Positions 1 through 7,394 of a stretch of 13,355 bases of DNA are shown here, piece after piece (position 1 is the first letter of the stretch; each line of letters begins with the position of its first letter). A program made the position numbers and the translations under genes. Origin of the DNA: Clostridium sp. UBA3947 (GTDB taxonomy: Bacteria > Bacillota > Clostridia > Clostridiales > Clostridiaceae). Under the pieces are notes generated by a model, which saw only the letters and a list, made by a program, of their open reading frames with translations, ran no database searches and was not told where the DNA came from. Location of the stretch: the NCBI GenBank assembly GCA_002385545.1, contig DGDR01000028.1, positions 1-13,355 of the forward strand, written 5' to 3'.

Positions 1-145
1 TCCGAATAATATCAACAATAATATAGGAATTTGCACTGTAACAAACCGAACTTTATAATAGATATGTAGTTTTTTATTTGCTTTTTATTAAGCCTAGCCT
101 TGCTCTTTTAAAAGATTCCTGTTAACCTAGTGTTTTTTTTCATAA

Positions 146-192
146 AAATGTATATAATTAATAAAGAATCTATTTTTAAATGTATATAATTA
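146..192 (+). promoter_or_regulatory. Tandem 15-bp repeat with two TATAAT boxes upstream of murC
   Basis: The 15-mer AAATGTATATAATTA occurs at 146-160 and again at 178-192, exactly 32 bp apart, and each copy carries a perfect TATAAT (153-158 and 185-190). The downstream box would start transcription at about 197, inside the murC Shine-Dalgarno, giving a very short leader; the upstream box gives a more ordinary leader. I see no good -35 hexamer at 16-18 bp for either, so the promoter call is tentative and the repeat might instead be a protein-binding site. The remaining upstream sequence (1-145) is AT-rich and shows no gene I can support. Confidence 0.35.
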
Positions 193-208
193 TCTAAGGA
201 GTGATATT

Positions 209-1588
209 TTGGCTTTCGATTTAAATAAAGATTACAATAAAAAAGTTCATTTCATTGGTATTGGTGGCATAAGCATGAGTGCTCTATCAGAGATTTTGCT
301 TGAAAACGGTTATAAAGTATCCGGTTCAGATATGAAAGCTTCTAATATAACTGAGAAACTAAAGGAAAGAGGAGCAGAAATTTATATAGGCCATACTGCA
401 GAAAATGTGCTTTCTGCAGATATAGTAGTATACACTGCTGCAATTTCTCCCGATAATCCAGAGTTTATAAAAGCTAAGGAACTAAATTTACCTATGATGG
501 ATAGAGCGGAATTCTTAGGCCTTATTATGAAAGGTCATAAGTACAATGTAACTGTATCTGGAACCCATGGTAAAACTACTACTACGTCAATGATTTCTCA
601 TATTTTAATTGATGCAGATGTAGATCCTACTATCTTAGTAGGTGGGGAGCTTGACCTAATTGGAGGGAATGTCCGCACTGGTAATAGCGACTACTTTGTA
701 GCAGAAGCTTGCGAATATAAGGCTTCTTTTTTAAAATTTTATCCTTATATAGGTATAATTTTAAATATAGACGCAGATCATTTAGACTACTACAAGGATC
801 TTAACCATATAAAAGAGACCTTTGAAAAGTTTGTAGCCTTAATACCGGAAGATGGTTTCCTTATAGGCAATGCAGAAGATGAAAATGTTAATGATATCAT
901 GAATAAAACCAAGTCATGCAATGTAATTTCCTACGGTTTTAATAAGGGAACCCTGCAGGCTCATAATATAGAATTTGATAATAAGGCCTGTGCTTCCTTT
1001 GATGTTATTTATAGGGGATCTTTCCTCTTTAGAGCAACTCTAAGCGTGCCTGGAAAACATAATGTTTTAAACTCCTTGTCCTGTATCGCAGCTGCATTAG
1101 CTCTACAGGTTAAACATGAACATATATTAAAGGGCCTGAGCTCCTTTAAAGGAACCCACAAGAGGTTTGAGGTAAAGGGTACAAGAAATGGTGTTACTGT
1201 AGTTGATGATTACGCTCATCATCCTACAGAAATTAAAGCTACCCTAAGCACAGCAAAAAGTATCCCTCATAAAAGGATATTTTGTGTATTCCAGCCCCAT
1301 ACCTATACCAGGACCATATCTTTGCTAGATGAATTTTCTGAAAGCTTTTATGATGCTGATGAAATCATTCTTGCTGATATATATGCTGCTCGTGAAAAGG
1401 ATACAGGGATAGTAAGCTCTAATACTTTAGGGGACAAAATTAGAGCCAAAGGCTTAAAATGCATAAACCTACACAGTTTTGAAGATATAAAGGATTACTT
1501 AAGAAATAATACAGAAGAAGGAGATCTGGTGCTAACAGTAGGCGCCGGCGATATAGTAAAAGTTGGAGAAGCCTTCCTAAGAGATTAA
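209..1588 (+). CDS. murC: UDP-N-acetylmuramate--L-alanine ligase MurC
   Basis: This is the cytoplasmic ATP-dependent ligase that adds L-alanine to UDP-N-acetylmuramic acid, the first amino acid of the peptidoglycan stem peptide. The 459 residues match the usual family length. The N-terminal Rossmann-like domain has the glycine-rich IGIGGISMS at about 16-24. The central Mur ligase domain carries the ATP-binding GTHGKTTTTS at 118-127, and further on ADHLDYY. The C-terminal domain contains DDYAHHPTEI, the hallmark that separates MurC from MurD/E/F. Mpl also belongs to this superfamily, but length and motif context favour MurC. The start is TTG at 209, preceded by AAGGAG at 196-201 with 7 nt spacing; no better in-frame ATG exists nearby. 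The gene stands alone, ending in its own terminator. Confidence 0.95.
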   Translation: MAFDLNKDYNKKVHFIGIGGISMSALSEILLENGYKVSGSDMKASNITEKLKERGAEIYIGHTAENVLSADIVVYTAAISPDNPEFIKAKELNLPMMDRAEFLGLIMKGHKYNVTVSGTHGKTTTTSMISHILIDADVDPTILVGGELDLIGGNVRTGNSDYFVAEACEYKASFLKFYPYIGIILNIDADHLDYYKDLNHIKETFEKFVALIPEDGFLIGNAEDENVNDIMNKTKSCNVISYGFNKGTLQAHNIEFDNKACASFDVIYRGSFLFRATLSVPGKHNVLNSLSCIAAALALQVKHEHILKGLSSFKGTHKRFEVKGTRNGVTVVDDYAHHPTEIKATLSTAKSIPHKRIFCVFQPHTYTRTISLLDEFSESFYDADEIILADIYAAREKDTGIVSSNTLGDKIRAKGLKCINLHSFEDIKDYLRNNTEEGDLVLTVGAGDIVKVGEAFLRD

Positions 1589-1589
1589 G

Positions 1590-1641
1590 AGGTGGAATTG
1601 CACAACCACAAACTATACATAGGTTGTGCAGCTACCTTTTT
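1590..1641 (+). terminator. Intrinsic terminator of murC
   Basis: The arms TGCACAACC (1599-1607) and GGTTGTGCA (1622-1630) pair perfectly. An outer AGGT/ACCT clamp (1590-1593 with 1634-1637) follows, and then a run of T from 1636. It begins two bases after the murC stop codon. Its arm resembles those of the hairpins at 5630, 8614 and 12087. Confidence 0.8.
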
Positions 1642-1684
1642 ATCATATAAAAAGGAATTTTTCTAAAAATAGTTAAAAAAACTA

Positions 1685-1713
1685 TTGACATTGAAAAAAG
1701 CAAGCAGTATTCT
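1685..1713 (+). promoter_or_regulatory. Sigma-A type promoter of the ABC exporter operon
   Basis: A perfect -35 TTGACA (1685-1690) is followed after exactly 17 bp by TATTCT (1708-1713), a 4/6 match to the -10 consensus. Transcription would start near 1720, about 33 nt before the leader ORF at 1753. No comparable promoter is visible between the two downstream terminators and the first ABC gene, so the exporter genes probably depend on reading through the leader. Confidence 0.7.
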
Positions 1714-1752
1714 AAAAAGAGTAACATTAATTTTGAAAAGGAGGTAGGATCA

Positions 1753-1869
1753 ATGTTTGTATATAATTTCAATCATAATTTTAATAATACTAACGCATCT
1801 AATTTTAGCTTTTACAATTTTACATACGGAAAAAAGACATTAGCCCTATCTCTGGAGAGCATGCCTTGA
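1753..1869 (+). CDS. Short leader peptide, 38 aa, Asn/Phe/Tyr-rich
   Basis: A 38-codon ORF has a strong ribosome binding site, AAAGGAGGT ending at 1745, about 8 nt before the ATG. The peptide opens with MFVYNFNHNFNNTN, has eight Asn, six Phe and three Tyr in the first 25 residues, then GKKTLALSLESMP. It has no signal peptide, no recognisable domain and no homologue I know. Its place between a strong promoter and two terminators, directly ahead of a heterodimeric ABC exporter, is the layout of a translated attenuation leader. B. subtilis bmrB, upstream of bmrCD, is the known precedent for this arrangement; sequence relation to BmrB is not claimed. The last codons and the TGA lie inside the hairpin at 1858-1884. 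Function as a regulator is inferred from layout. Confidence 0.6.
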   Translation: MFVYNFNHNFNNTNASNFSFYNFTYGKKTLALSLESMP

Positions 1870-1884
1870 TGAATAAGCCATGCT
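1858..1884 (+). promoter_or_regulatory. Hairpin spanning the leader ORF stop codon
   Basis: AGCATG (1858-1863) pairs with CATGCT (1879-1884). After one C/C mismatch, CTT (1865-1867) pairs with AAG (1875-1877). The leader stop TGA (1867-1869) begins at the top of the stem, so a ribosome finishing or stalling near the end of the leader would open it. The released AAGCCATG (1875-1882) is perfectly complementary to CATGGCTT (1991-1998) in the second terminator. Seven of its bases also pair, around one bulged G, with 1922-1929 in the first. Confidence 0.45.
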
Positions 1885-1918
1885 TTAATTTAGGTATGCA
1901 CTATAATTGACTAATTAT

Positions 1919-1948
1919 GGTCATGGGCTAATGCCCATGGCCTTTTTT
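1919..1948 (+). terminator. First leader terminator (attenuator candidate)
   Basis: GGTCATGGGC (1919-1928) pairs over 10 bp (one G-U) with GCCCATGGCC (1933-1942) around a TAAT loop, followed by six T (1943-1948). It lies about 50 nt after the leader ORF and about 120 nt before the first ABC gene, so it should stop most transcripts before the exporter genes unless disrupted. Confidence 0.8.
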
Positions 1949-1978
1949 ACTCTTTAGCTTTTTGTTAGCATTTTATAG

Positions 1979-2003
1979 GCCATGGGGTACCATGGCTTTT
2001 TTT
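1979..2003 (+). terminator. Second leader terminator
   Basis: GCCATGG (1979-1985) and CCATGGC (1990-1996) close a GGTA loop, followed by seven T (1997-2003). It sits 30 nt after the first terminator. Bases 1978-1986 can instead pair over nine contiguous base pairs with 1934-1942, the 3' arm of the first terminator, a fold that would destroy both terminators together. Confidence 0.75.
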
Positions 2004-2070
2004 AGTCAGTAGAACTCTATAGATAGATATTTTGAGTTCGACAAAATTAACTTAAGGGGGAGAATTATCT

Positions 2071-3816
2071 ATGAAAAGAATTTTTAACTACGTACTAAAG
2101 CATAAAGTATTGCTCATTGTACCTAGTATCGCCATGCTTATAGGTATTATAGCTGATATGTTTAACCCATATTTTGCTAAAGTTATCATTGGCGATGTTA
2201 TACAAGAAGGAAAAAGCCACCTGCTCTTAGGAGCCTTAATAGGTCTTCTTGTAGTTACAGTATCAAGAACCATATTAGGATATGTAAAAGAATATCTATT
2301 TGATATTTTATCTGCCGAGGTAAATAAAGATATAAAGCAGGAGCTCTTTGACCATATTCAAAGTCTCCCCTTCAGTTACTTCGACAGTATGAACACAGGA
2401 GAATTGATGTCTAGAATCAATGAGGATGTAGAGAATATATGGAAAACTATTTCCTTTGGTTTAAGACTATTTGTAGAAAATATAATTTATTTTATATTAG
2501 CTACTTCCATACTATTTTATTTGAATTGGAAACTAGCTTTAGCCTGCTTAATAATTATATTCCCAATAGCTTATATAGCCATAGTTTTTGAAAAGAAGGT
2601 AGGAAAAACCTACGAAAAAATTAGCGATCAAGGTGCAGAGCTAAACACCACTGCCCAGGAAAACATAGCAGGTGTTAGATTAGTTAAGGCTTTTGCTAGA
2701 GAAAAGCACGAAATACTTAAGTTTTTAAGAATGAATAAGGAAAATTATAAGCTTAACATGGAACAAGCAGGTATCGTTGCTAAGTATCTGCCTCAAACAG
2801 AGTTTTTAACAAACCTAGCTCAGGTTATTATGATTGTGCTAGGAGGAATACTAATTATCCGTAAGGATCCATCAGGTTTAGATATTGCTACTTTGGTAGC
2901 CTTTCAGGGATATATGTCCATGCTAATATGGCCTATGAGACATCTAGGCTGGCTTACAAATCTGCTGGCACAAAACAGCGCTTCAGCCAAAAAAATATTT
3001 GCCATATTAGATACAAAGTCAGATATAAAGAATATAGAAAATCCTGTGGTACCTTCAGAAATAAAAGGTCATATAGTCTTTGACAATGTTACCTTCTCCT
3101 ACAATGATCAGGAGGTGCTAAAAGACATTAACTTAGACATAAAGGCTGGTAGCACAGTAGCCATAATGGGCACAACTGGTTCAGGAAAGACTTCTCTAAT
3201 AAACCTTATAGGTAGATATTATGATCCCACTAAAGGCTCTGTCATCATCGATGGAGTAAATGTAAAAGAACTAGATTTAAAGACCTTAAGAAAAAATATG
3301 TCCATAGTACCTCAGGATACCTTCCTATTCTCAGACACTATACTAGAAAACATAAGAATAGGAAATAAAGATGCATCCATGGAACAAGTAAAACAAGCCT
3401 GCCAAATGGCTTGTGCAATGGAATTTATTGATGATTTAGAGCAAGGCTTTGATACCATCATAGGTGAAAGAGGTATAGGACTGTCTGGAGGTCAAAAGCA
3501 AAGACTAGCAATAGCTAGAGCACTAGTGAGAAATGGTAGCATAATGATTTTGGACGATGCCACCTCTGCCCTAGACATGGAAACTGAGTATGAGCTTCTA
3601 AAAAACTTAAACTCACTCGACAAAAAGGCCACTACCTTTATTATTGCCCACAGGATATCTGCGGTAAAAAATGCAGATTTGATAATCTACCTTGAAAACG
3701 GAAGAATCGTTGAAAAAGGTACCCATAATGAACTACTAGCCCTTAAAGGAAGATATTATGATATCTACTGCGATCAATTTAAGGACTTTGAAGACGTAGA
3801 AAGCGAGGTGGTATAA
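2071..3816 (+). CDS. Heterodimeric ABC exporter subunit, degenerate-site Walker B (BmrC/LmrC-like)
   Basis: This is a half-transporter of the ABC multidrug exporter (ABCB-like) type: a six-helix membrane domain (about residues 1-310) followed by an ATPase domain (about 332-575). The ATPase has Walker A GTTGSGKTS (367-375), Q-loop Q415, signature LSGGQ (471-475) and Walker B IMILDD (491-496). The switch His is H527. Residue 496 is Asp where an active ATPase has the catalytic Glu, so one of the two ATP sites should be hydrolysis-poor. The partner gene starts on the last base of this stop codon (TAATG), so translation is probably coupled. The RBS AAGGGGGAG lies 8 nt before the ATG. Substrate is unknown; the family exports hydrophobic drugs, lipids or peptides. 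The leader at 1685-2003 suggests conditional expression. Confidence 0.9.
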   Translation: MKRIFNYVLKHKVLLIVPSIAMLIGIIADMFNPYFAKVIIGDVIQEGKSHLLLGALIGLLVVTVSRTILGYVKEYLFDILSAEVNKDIKQELFDHIQSLPFSYFDSMNTGELMSRINEDVENIWKTISFGLRLFVENIIYFILATSILFYLNWKLALACLIIIFPIAYIAIVFEKKVGKTYEKISDQGAELNTTAQENIAGVRLVKAFAREKHEILKFLRMNKENYKLNMEQAGIVAKYLPQTEFLTNLAQVIMIVLGGILIIRKDPSGLDIATLVAFQGYMSMLIWPMRHLGWLTNLLAQNSASAKKIFAILDTKSDIKNIENPVVPSEIKGHIVFDNVTFSYNDQEVLKDINLDIKAGSTVAIMGTTGSGKTSLINLIGRYYDPTKGSVIIDGVNVKELDLKTLRKNMSIVPQDTFLFSDTILENIRIGNKDASMEQVKQACQMACAMEFIDDLEQGFDTIIGERGIGLSGGQKQRLAIARALVRNGSIMILDDATSALDMETEYELLKNLNSLDKKATTFIIAHRISAVKNADLIIYLENGRIVEKGTHNELLALKGRYYDIYCDQFKDFEDVESEVV

Positions 3817-5600
3817 TGGCTAGAAATTCAGTAAGACAAGATGAAGATATTCAAAAGCACTCTAAGGTTGAGATAACAAAGAGGCTCCTTAAGTACTTAA
3901 AACCATACAAGGGTAAGGTTTTCCTAGTAGTATCTCTCATGATTTTCGTTATGCTAGTAGGGATTTTGAATCCTTATCTCTTAAAAATAGCCATTGACAA
4001 AAACATTGCAAGCAATGATTTACGCGGTCTCCTTGTTATAGGATTGGTGACATTAGTCTTAAACTATTTGGCCCTTTTAGCCTCAAGAAAGAGAATTAAA
4101 ATCATGGCCTCTGTTACCAACAACATAATGGTAAATATTCGTCATGAGCTCTATAGCCATATTCAAAAGCTATCCTTTTCCTTCTTTGATAACAGACCTG
4201 TAGGTAAGGTTTTAGCTAGAGTAATAGGTGATGTTAATGCCTTACAAGAGTTATTTAACAATAGCATAACCAACTTTATACCAGAGCTATTAAGCTTAAT
4301 CTGTGTAGCCATAGTTATGTTTAGCATGAATTATAAGCTAGCTCTTTTGGCTATAGCTATACTGCCCTTCTTAGCAATATCCATGTTTCTTATCGAAACC
4401 ATTAGCAGAAAGAGATGGCAGCAATTCAGAAAGAAGCGTTCCAACATGAATGCTTATACCCATGAGCAATTTTCAGGCATTAGAATTGTTCAAGGCTATG
4501 CCACAGAGAAGGATTCCTCTAAAACTTTTGCTCAGCTTGTTAAGGAAATGATGGACGCCTTTATAAATGCTGTAAAACTAAATGACCTATTTTGGCCTTT
4601 AGTTGAAATCTCCTGGGGAATTGGTTCTATAATAGTTTACTGGTATAGCGTGAAGCTTATAGGACTGGGTGTTACAGTAGGTACTGTAATTGCCTTCTCC
4701 TCCTATATTGGAATGTTCTGGAGACCTATTTTAAATATCAGTAGCTTTTATAATACCTTAATAACTAACTTTGCAGCGGCAGATAGAATTTTTGACATTA
4801 TGGACATTCAGCCTGATATTAAAGATTCTATTGGCGCTACTAAAATGCCTAAGATCAAGGGTAAGGTTGAATTTAAAAATGTAAGCTTCTGCTATGAGGA
4901 TGATGTTACTGTACTAGATAACGTGAGCTTTGAAATTCCAGCAGGCGAAACCGTTGCTCTAGTAGGGGCCACTGGAGCTGGAAAAACCACCATTGTAAAT
5001 CTTATAAGCAGATTCTACGATACAAGCTCCGGCGAAGTATTAATCGACGGCATTAATGTTAAGGATGTAGAATTAGAGTCCTTAAGAAGTCAAATGGGAA
5101 TAATGCTTCAAGATACCTTCCTATTTTCCACTACTATTAAGGAAAACATCCGTTACGGTAAGCTTGATGCTACCGATGAGGAGGTAATAGCTGCTGCTAA
5201 GGCAGTAAATGCCCATGACTTTATTATGAAGCTTCCTAAGGGTTATGATACCGATGTTAATGAAAGAGGTTCCCGCTTATCTGTAGGACAAAGACAATTA
5301 ATCTCCTTTGCAAGAGCCCTACTGGCTAACCCTAGAATCTTAATCCTAGATGAAGCGACCTCCAATATAGACACCGCTACAGAAAGATTGGTTCAAAAGG
5401 GAATTCAAAAGCTGCTTATGGGTAGAACCTCCTTTGTTATAGCTCATAGATTATCTACCATAAGAGATTGTAGTAGAATCATGGTTATAAATGATGGTAA
5501 GGTAGTTGAATCTGGAACTCATGAGCAGTTGATGAAGCTAAAGGGAAGCTATTATAACCTATATATGTCTCAATGCAAATTCTTGAACGAAGGAGCATAA
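3816..5600 (+). CDS. Heterodimeric ABC exporter subunit, catalytic Walker B (BmrD/LmrD-like)
   Basis: This is the second half-transporter, 594 residues: a membrane domain at about 25-325 after a short charged N-terminus and an ATPase domain at about 348-590. Walker A is GATGAGKTT (384-392), the Q-loop is Q432, Walker B is ILILDE (508-513) with the catalytic Glu E513 present, and the switch His is H544. The signature reads LSVGQ (488-492) instead of LSGGQ. In a heterodimer this altered signature faces the Walker A/B of the first subunit, which lacks the Glu. Both defects therefore fall in the same composite site, while the other site is canonical, as known for BmrCD, LmrCD and TM287/288. Its ATG overlaps the upstream stop by one base, with GAGGTG (3805-3810) as ribosome binding site. 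Confidence 0.9.
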   Translation: MARNSVRQDEDIQKHSKVEITKRLLKYLKPYKGKVFLVVSLMIFVMLVGILNPYLLKIAIDKNIASNDLRGLLVIGLVTLVLNYLALLASRKRIKIMASVTNNIMVNIRHELYSHIQKLSFSFFDNRPVGKVLARVIGDVNALQELFNNSITNFIPELLSLICVAIVMFSMNYKLALLAIAILPFLAISMFLIETISRKRWQQFRKKRSNMNAYTHEQFSGIRIVQGYATEKDSSKTFAQLVKEMMDAFINAVKLNDLFWPLVEISWGIGSIIVYWYSVKLIGLGVTVGTVIAFSSYIGMFWRPILNISSFYNTLITNFAAADRIFDIMDIQPDIKDSIGATKMPKIKGKVEFKNVSFCYEDDVTVLDNVSFEIPAGETVALVGATGAGKTTIVNLISRFYDTSSGEVLIDGINVKDVELESLRSQMGIMLQDTFLFSTTIKENIRYGKLDATDEEVIAAAKAVNAHDFIMKLPKGYDTDVNERGSRLSVGQRQLISFARALLANPRILILDEATSNIDTATERLVQKGIQKLLMGRTSFVIAHRLSTIRDCSRIMVINDGKVVESGTHEQLMKLKGSYYNLYMSQCKFLNEGA

Positions 5601-5629
5601 GACCACTTTATAAGTATCTGAGCAAAAAT

Positions 5630-5680
5630 AAAGGCTGTTGTACAACTAGCAAATCCGTTAGTTGTGCAACAGCCCTTTAA
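5630..5680. terminator. Terminator after the ABC operon
   Basis: The left arm 5633-5648 (beginning GGCTGTTG) pairs with 5659-5674 (ending CAACAGCC) over 16 bp with one wobble, around a 10-nt loop. The plus-strand tail CTTTAATGTTT is only moderately T-rich; on the minus strand the tail is TTTATTTTTG. It could therefore end transcripts from both sides. It is the best-formed member of the GGCTGTTGCACAAC hairpin family seen in this window. Confidence 0.75.
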
Positions 5681-5868
5681 TGTTTATTAGTCTTATCTTT
5701 ATATGGGAATATTCTGCACTCCCCAATATTCTCCTTAACATCTAATAGCTAGGTAGCCGCTTTTTCGACTATGTTGCTTTGTTTTAAAAAAGTGTTGATG
5801 CCTGGTAAAAGAGTTAGGACAAGCAGTAAGGCATTTCTTGTATAAAAAAGTTCATCCTTATTGTGGGT
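5677..5868 (-). pseudogene. Possible decayed reading frame behind the MATE gene
   Basis: Read on the minus strand in the same frame as the MATE gene, the sequence after the MATE stop stays open for 39 codons (starting THNKDELFYTRN, later LPGINTFLKQSNIVEK). It then hits TAG at 5749-5751 and continues for 23 more codons (LLDVKENIGECRIFPYKDK and a short tail) to TAA at 5677. There is no start codon with a ribosome binding site. The residue make-up looks protein-like, but the segment is short and AT-rich, so chance openness is quite possible. It is not an expected MATE extension, because the MATE protein already has a normal C-terminus. I do not recognise the family. The stretch also holds a loose inverted repeat, GGGAATATT with AATATTCTCC (from about 5704). 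Confidence 0.2.
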
Positions 5869-7233
5869 CTAAACCAGTGCCTTTTTATCTGCAACTAATC
5901 TTTTATTTTCCCATATCCTAGACTTCCATCTAAACAAGGCTATGACACCTCTTAGCCATTCATCAGACATAAGTCCTATCCACACTCCTACTAGTCCCCA
6001 ATTCATTTGGATTCCTAATAGATAGCATAAGAGTACAGATGTAAACCAAGGTGATATAATTCCTGCCACCGCTGGAAAGGTTGCATCACCCGATGCCTTT
6101 AAGGCGTTTACTACCACCAAATTAAATACTCTTCCAAGCTCCAACAGGATAGAATACCACAGCAGTTTACCAGCCATATGGATAATAGTATCATTATCCG
6201 TTAAAATTGATACTAAATTCTCACCGAAGGCTGCTATTACTGTTGACATAATCAGCGCTATTACAAGGCTTATCCTTAAACTCCTTAAGCAAGCCTTATA
6301 GGCCTCTTCATTTTCTCTAGCCCCTACATGATGCCCTACAATGATTTGAGTCCCTTGTCCTAAAGCTATCCCAAAGAGCATAACGAACCATAAAATATTC
6401 ATGGTATATATTTTAGTGGACACTGCTATAGCACCCATGTTATTTATCATAGCAGTTATAACCAATTGTGAAATCTGATAAGCTCCAGATTCACCTGCAG
6501 AAGGCACCCCTATAGCAATTATTTGCTTTGCTAACTCCTTTCTAAAGGGAAAAATAGATTTTAGGGAAATCATTATATCTATTCTTTTCATAATCACAAA
6601 GAACACCACTAAAAATGCAATTGATTGACTTACGGCAGTAGAAATAGCAACGCCAGCTACCCCTAATACTGGAAAGCCAAAGAAGCCATAAAGGAATAGG
6701 CTATTTCCTATTACATTCAATATATTCATTCCCATTGTAACATACATGCTTACCTTCGTTTTGCCAAAGCTTCTTATTATAGCTGCTGTGGTTGTAAGCA
6801 AGGCCTGTATAAAGGATACACTTCCTACTATTCGCAAATATGTAACTGCATAGTCCATCAATTCTGCTGGAGTTTTTATAAGCCTAAGTAGCGGTCTAGC
6901 AAAAGCAACTATTCCAATGCTGAGAAGTAATCCAAAGGCAAAGTTAATTAGCAGAGCTGTACCTGCAGTCTCTATAGCCTTTTTCCTCTGTTTAGCACCT
7001 AGATACTGAGATATAGTAATTAAGGTCCCTGTAGAGCTTATGGTATATATTAACATTATCATACCATTGATTTGATTTGCTGTTCCAACAGCTCCAACAG
7101 CATTGTCAGAATAATGGCTCAACATAAAGGTATCTACATTACCTAGAAACATTCTTAAAAGGGTTTCTACAAAAATAGGCCATGTAATTGCAATAAGACT
7201 TAATTTTTTTACTTTATTCGTACTTTCTCCCAA
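5869..7233 (-). CDS. MATE family efflux transporter
   Basis: A 454-residue polytopic membrane protein has the twelve-helix pattern and length of MATE (multidrug and toxin extrusion) pumps of the NorM/DinF superfamily. These expel cationic drugs or metabolites in exchange for Na+ or H+. Family-like features are the N-terminal PIFVETLLRMFLGNVDTFML helix and the VGAVGTANQI stretch at about 46-55. Two pseudo-symmetric halves are joined near residue 230, and the C-terminus is basic. The start used is TTG at 7233; GGTGGAG lies only 2 nt upstream, which is tight, but the frame is closed by a stop just above and no better start is seen. It is transcribed divergently from the alcohol dehydrogenase. 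I cannot assign the substrate. Confidence 0.88.
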   Translation of the reverse strand: MGESTNKVKKLSLIAITWPIFVETLLRMFLGNVDTFMLSHYSDNAVGAVGTANQINGMIMLIYTISSTGTLITISQYLGAKQRKKAIETAGTALLINFAFGLLLSIGIVAFARPLLRLIKTPAELMDYAVTYLRIVGSVSFIQALLTTTAAIIRSFGKTKVSMYVTMGMNILNVIGNSLFLYGFFGFPVLGVAGVAISTAVSQSIAFLVVFFVIMKRIDIMISLKSIFPFRKELAKQIIAIGVPSAGESGAYQISQLVITAMINNMGAIAVSTKIYTMNILWFVMLFGIALGQGTQIIVGHHVGARENEEAYKACLRSLRISLVIALIMSTVIAAFGENLVSILTDNDTIIHMAGKLLWYSILLELGRVFNLVVVNALKASGDATFPAVAGIISPWFTSVLLCYLLGIQMNWGLVGVWIGLMSDEWLRGVIALFRWKSRIWENKRLVADKKALV

Positions 7234-7334
7234 AGCTCCACCCCATTATCATCTATTCTATAAATACTAGTAAAATACACCTTAATTCTAGCACATGCTA
7301 TTCATAAATAAATGGACATTCTTATAAACATCAA

Positions 7335-7363
7335 TTCCATATTTATCGAAAAGCAGGTATAAT
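7335..7363 (+). promoter_or_regulatory. Probable promoter of the alcohol dehydrogenase
   Basis: A perfect TATAAT (7358-7363) lies about 32 bp before the ATG, with TTCCAT (7335-7340, 3/6 match to -35) at 17 bp spacing. Transcription would begin near 7370. The weak -35 suggests modest basal activity or an activator. Confidence 0.5.
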
Positions 7364-7394
7364 TAATATAAGAGGAATTATAGGGAGTGATGGC

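Noticed and set aside
5749..5751. TAG between two open stretches read as pyrrolysine or programmed readthrough
   Set aside because: The segment has no start codon with an RBS, the stretch also begins after another TAG, and there is no Pyl machinery in the window. Decay or chance is simpler.
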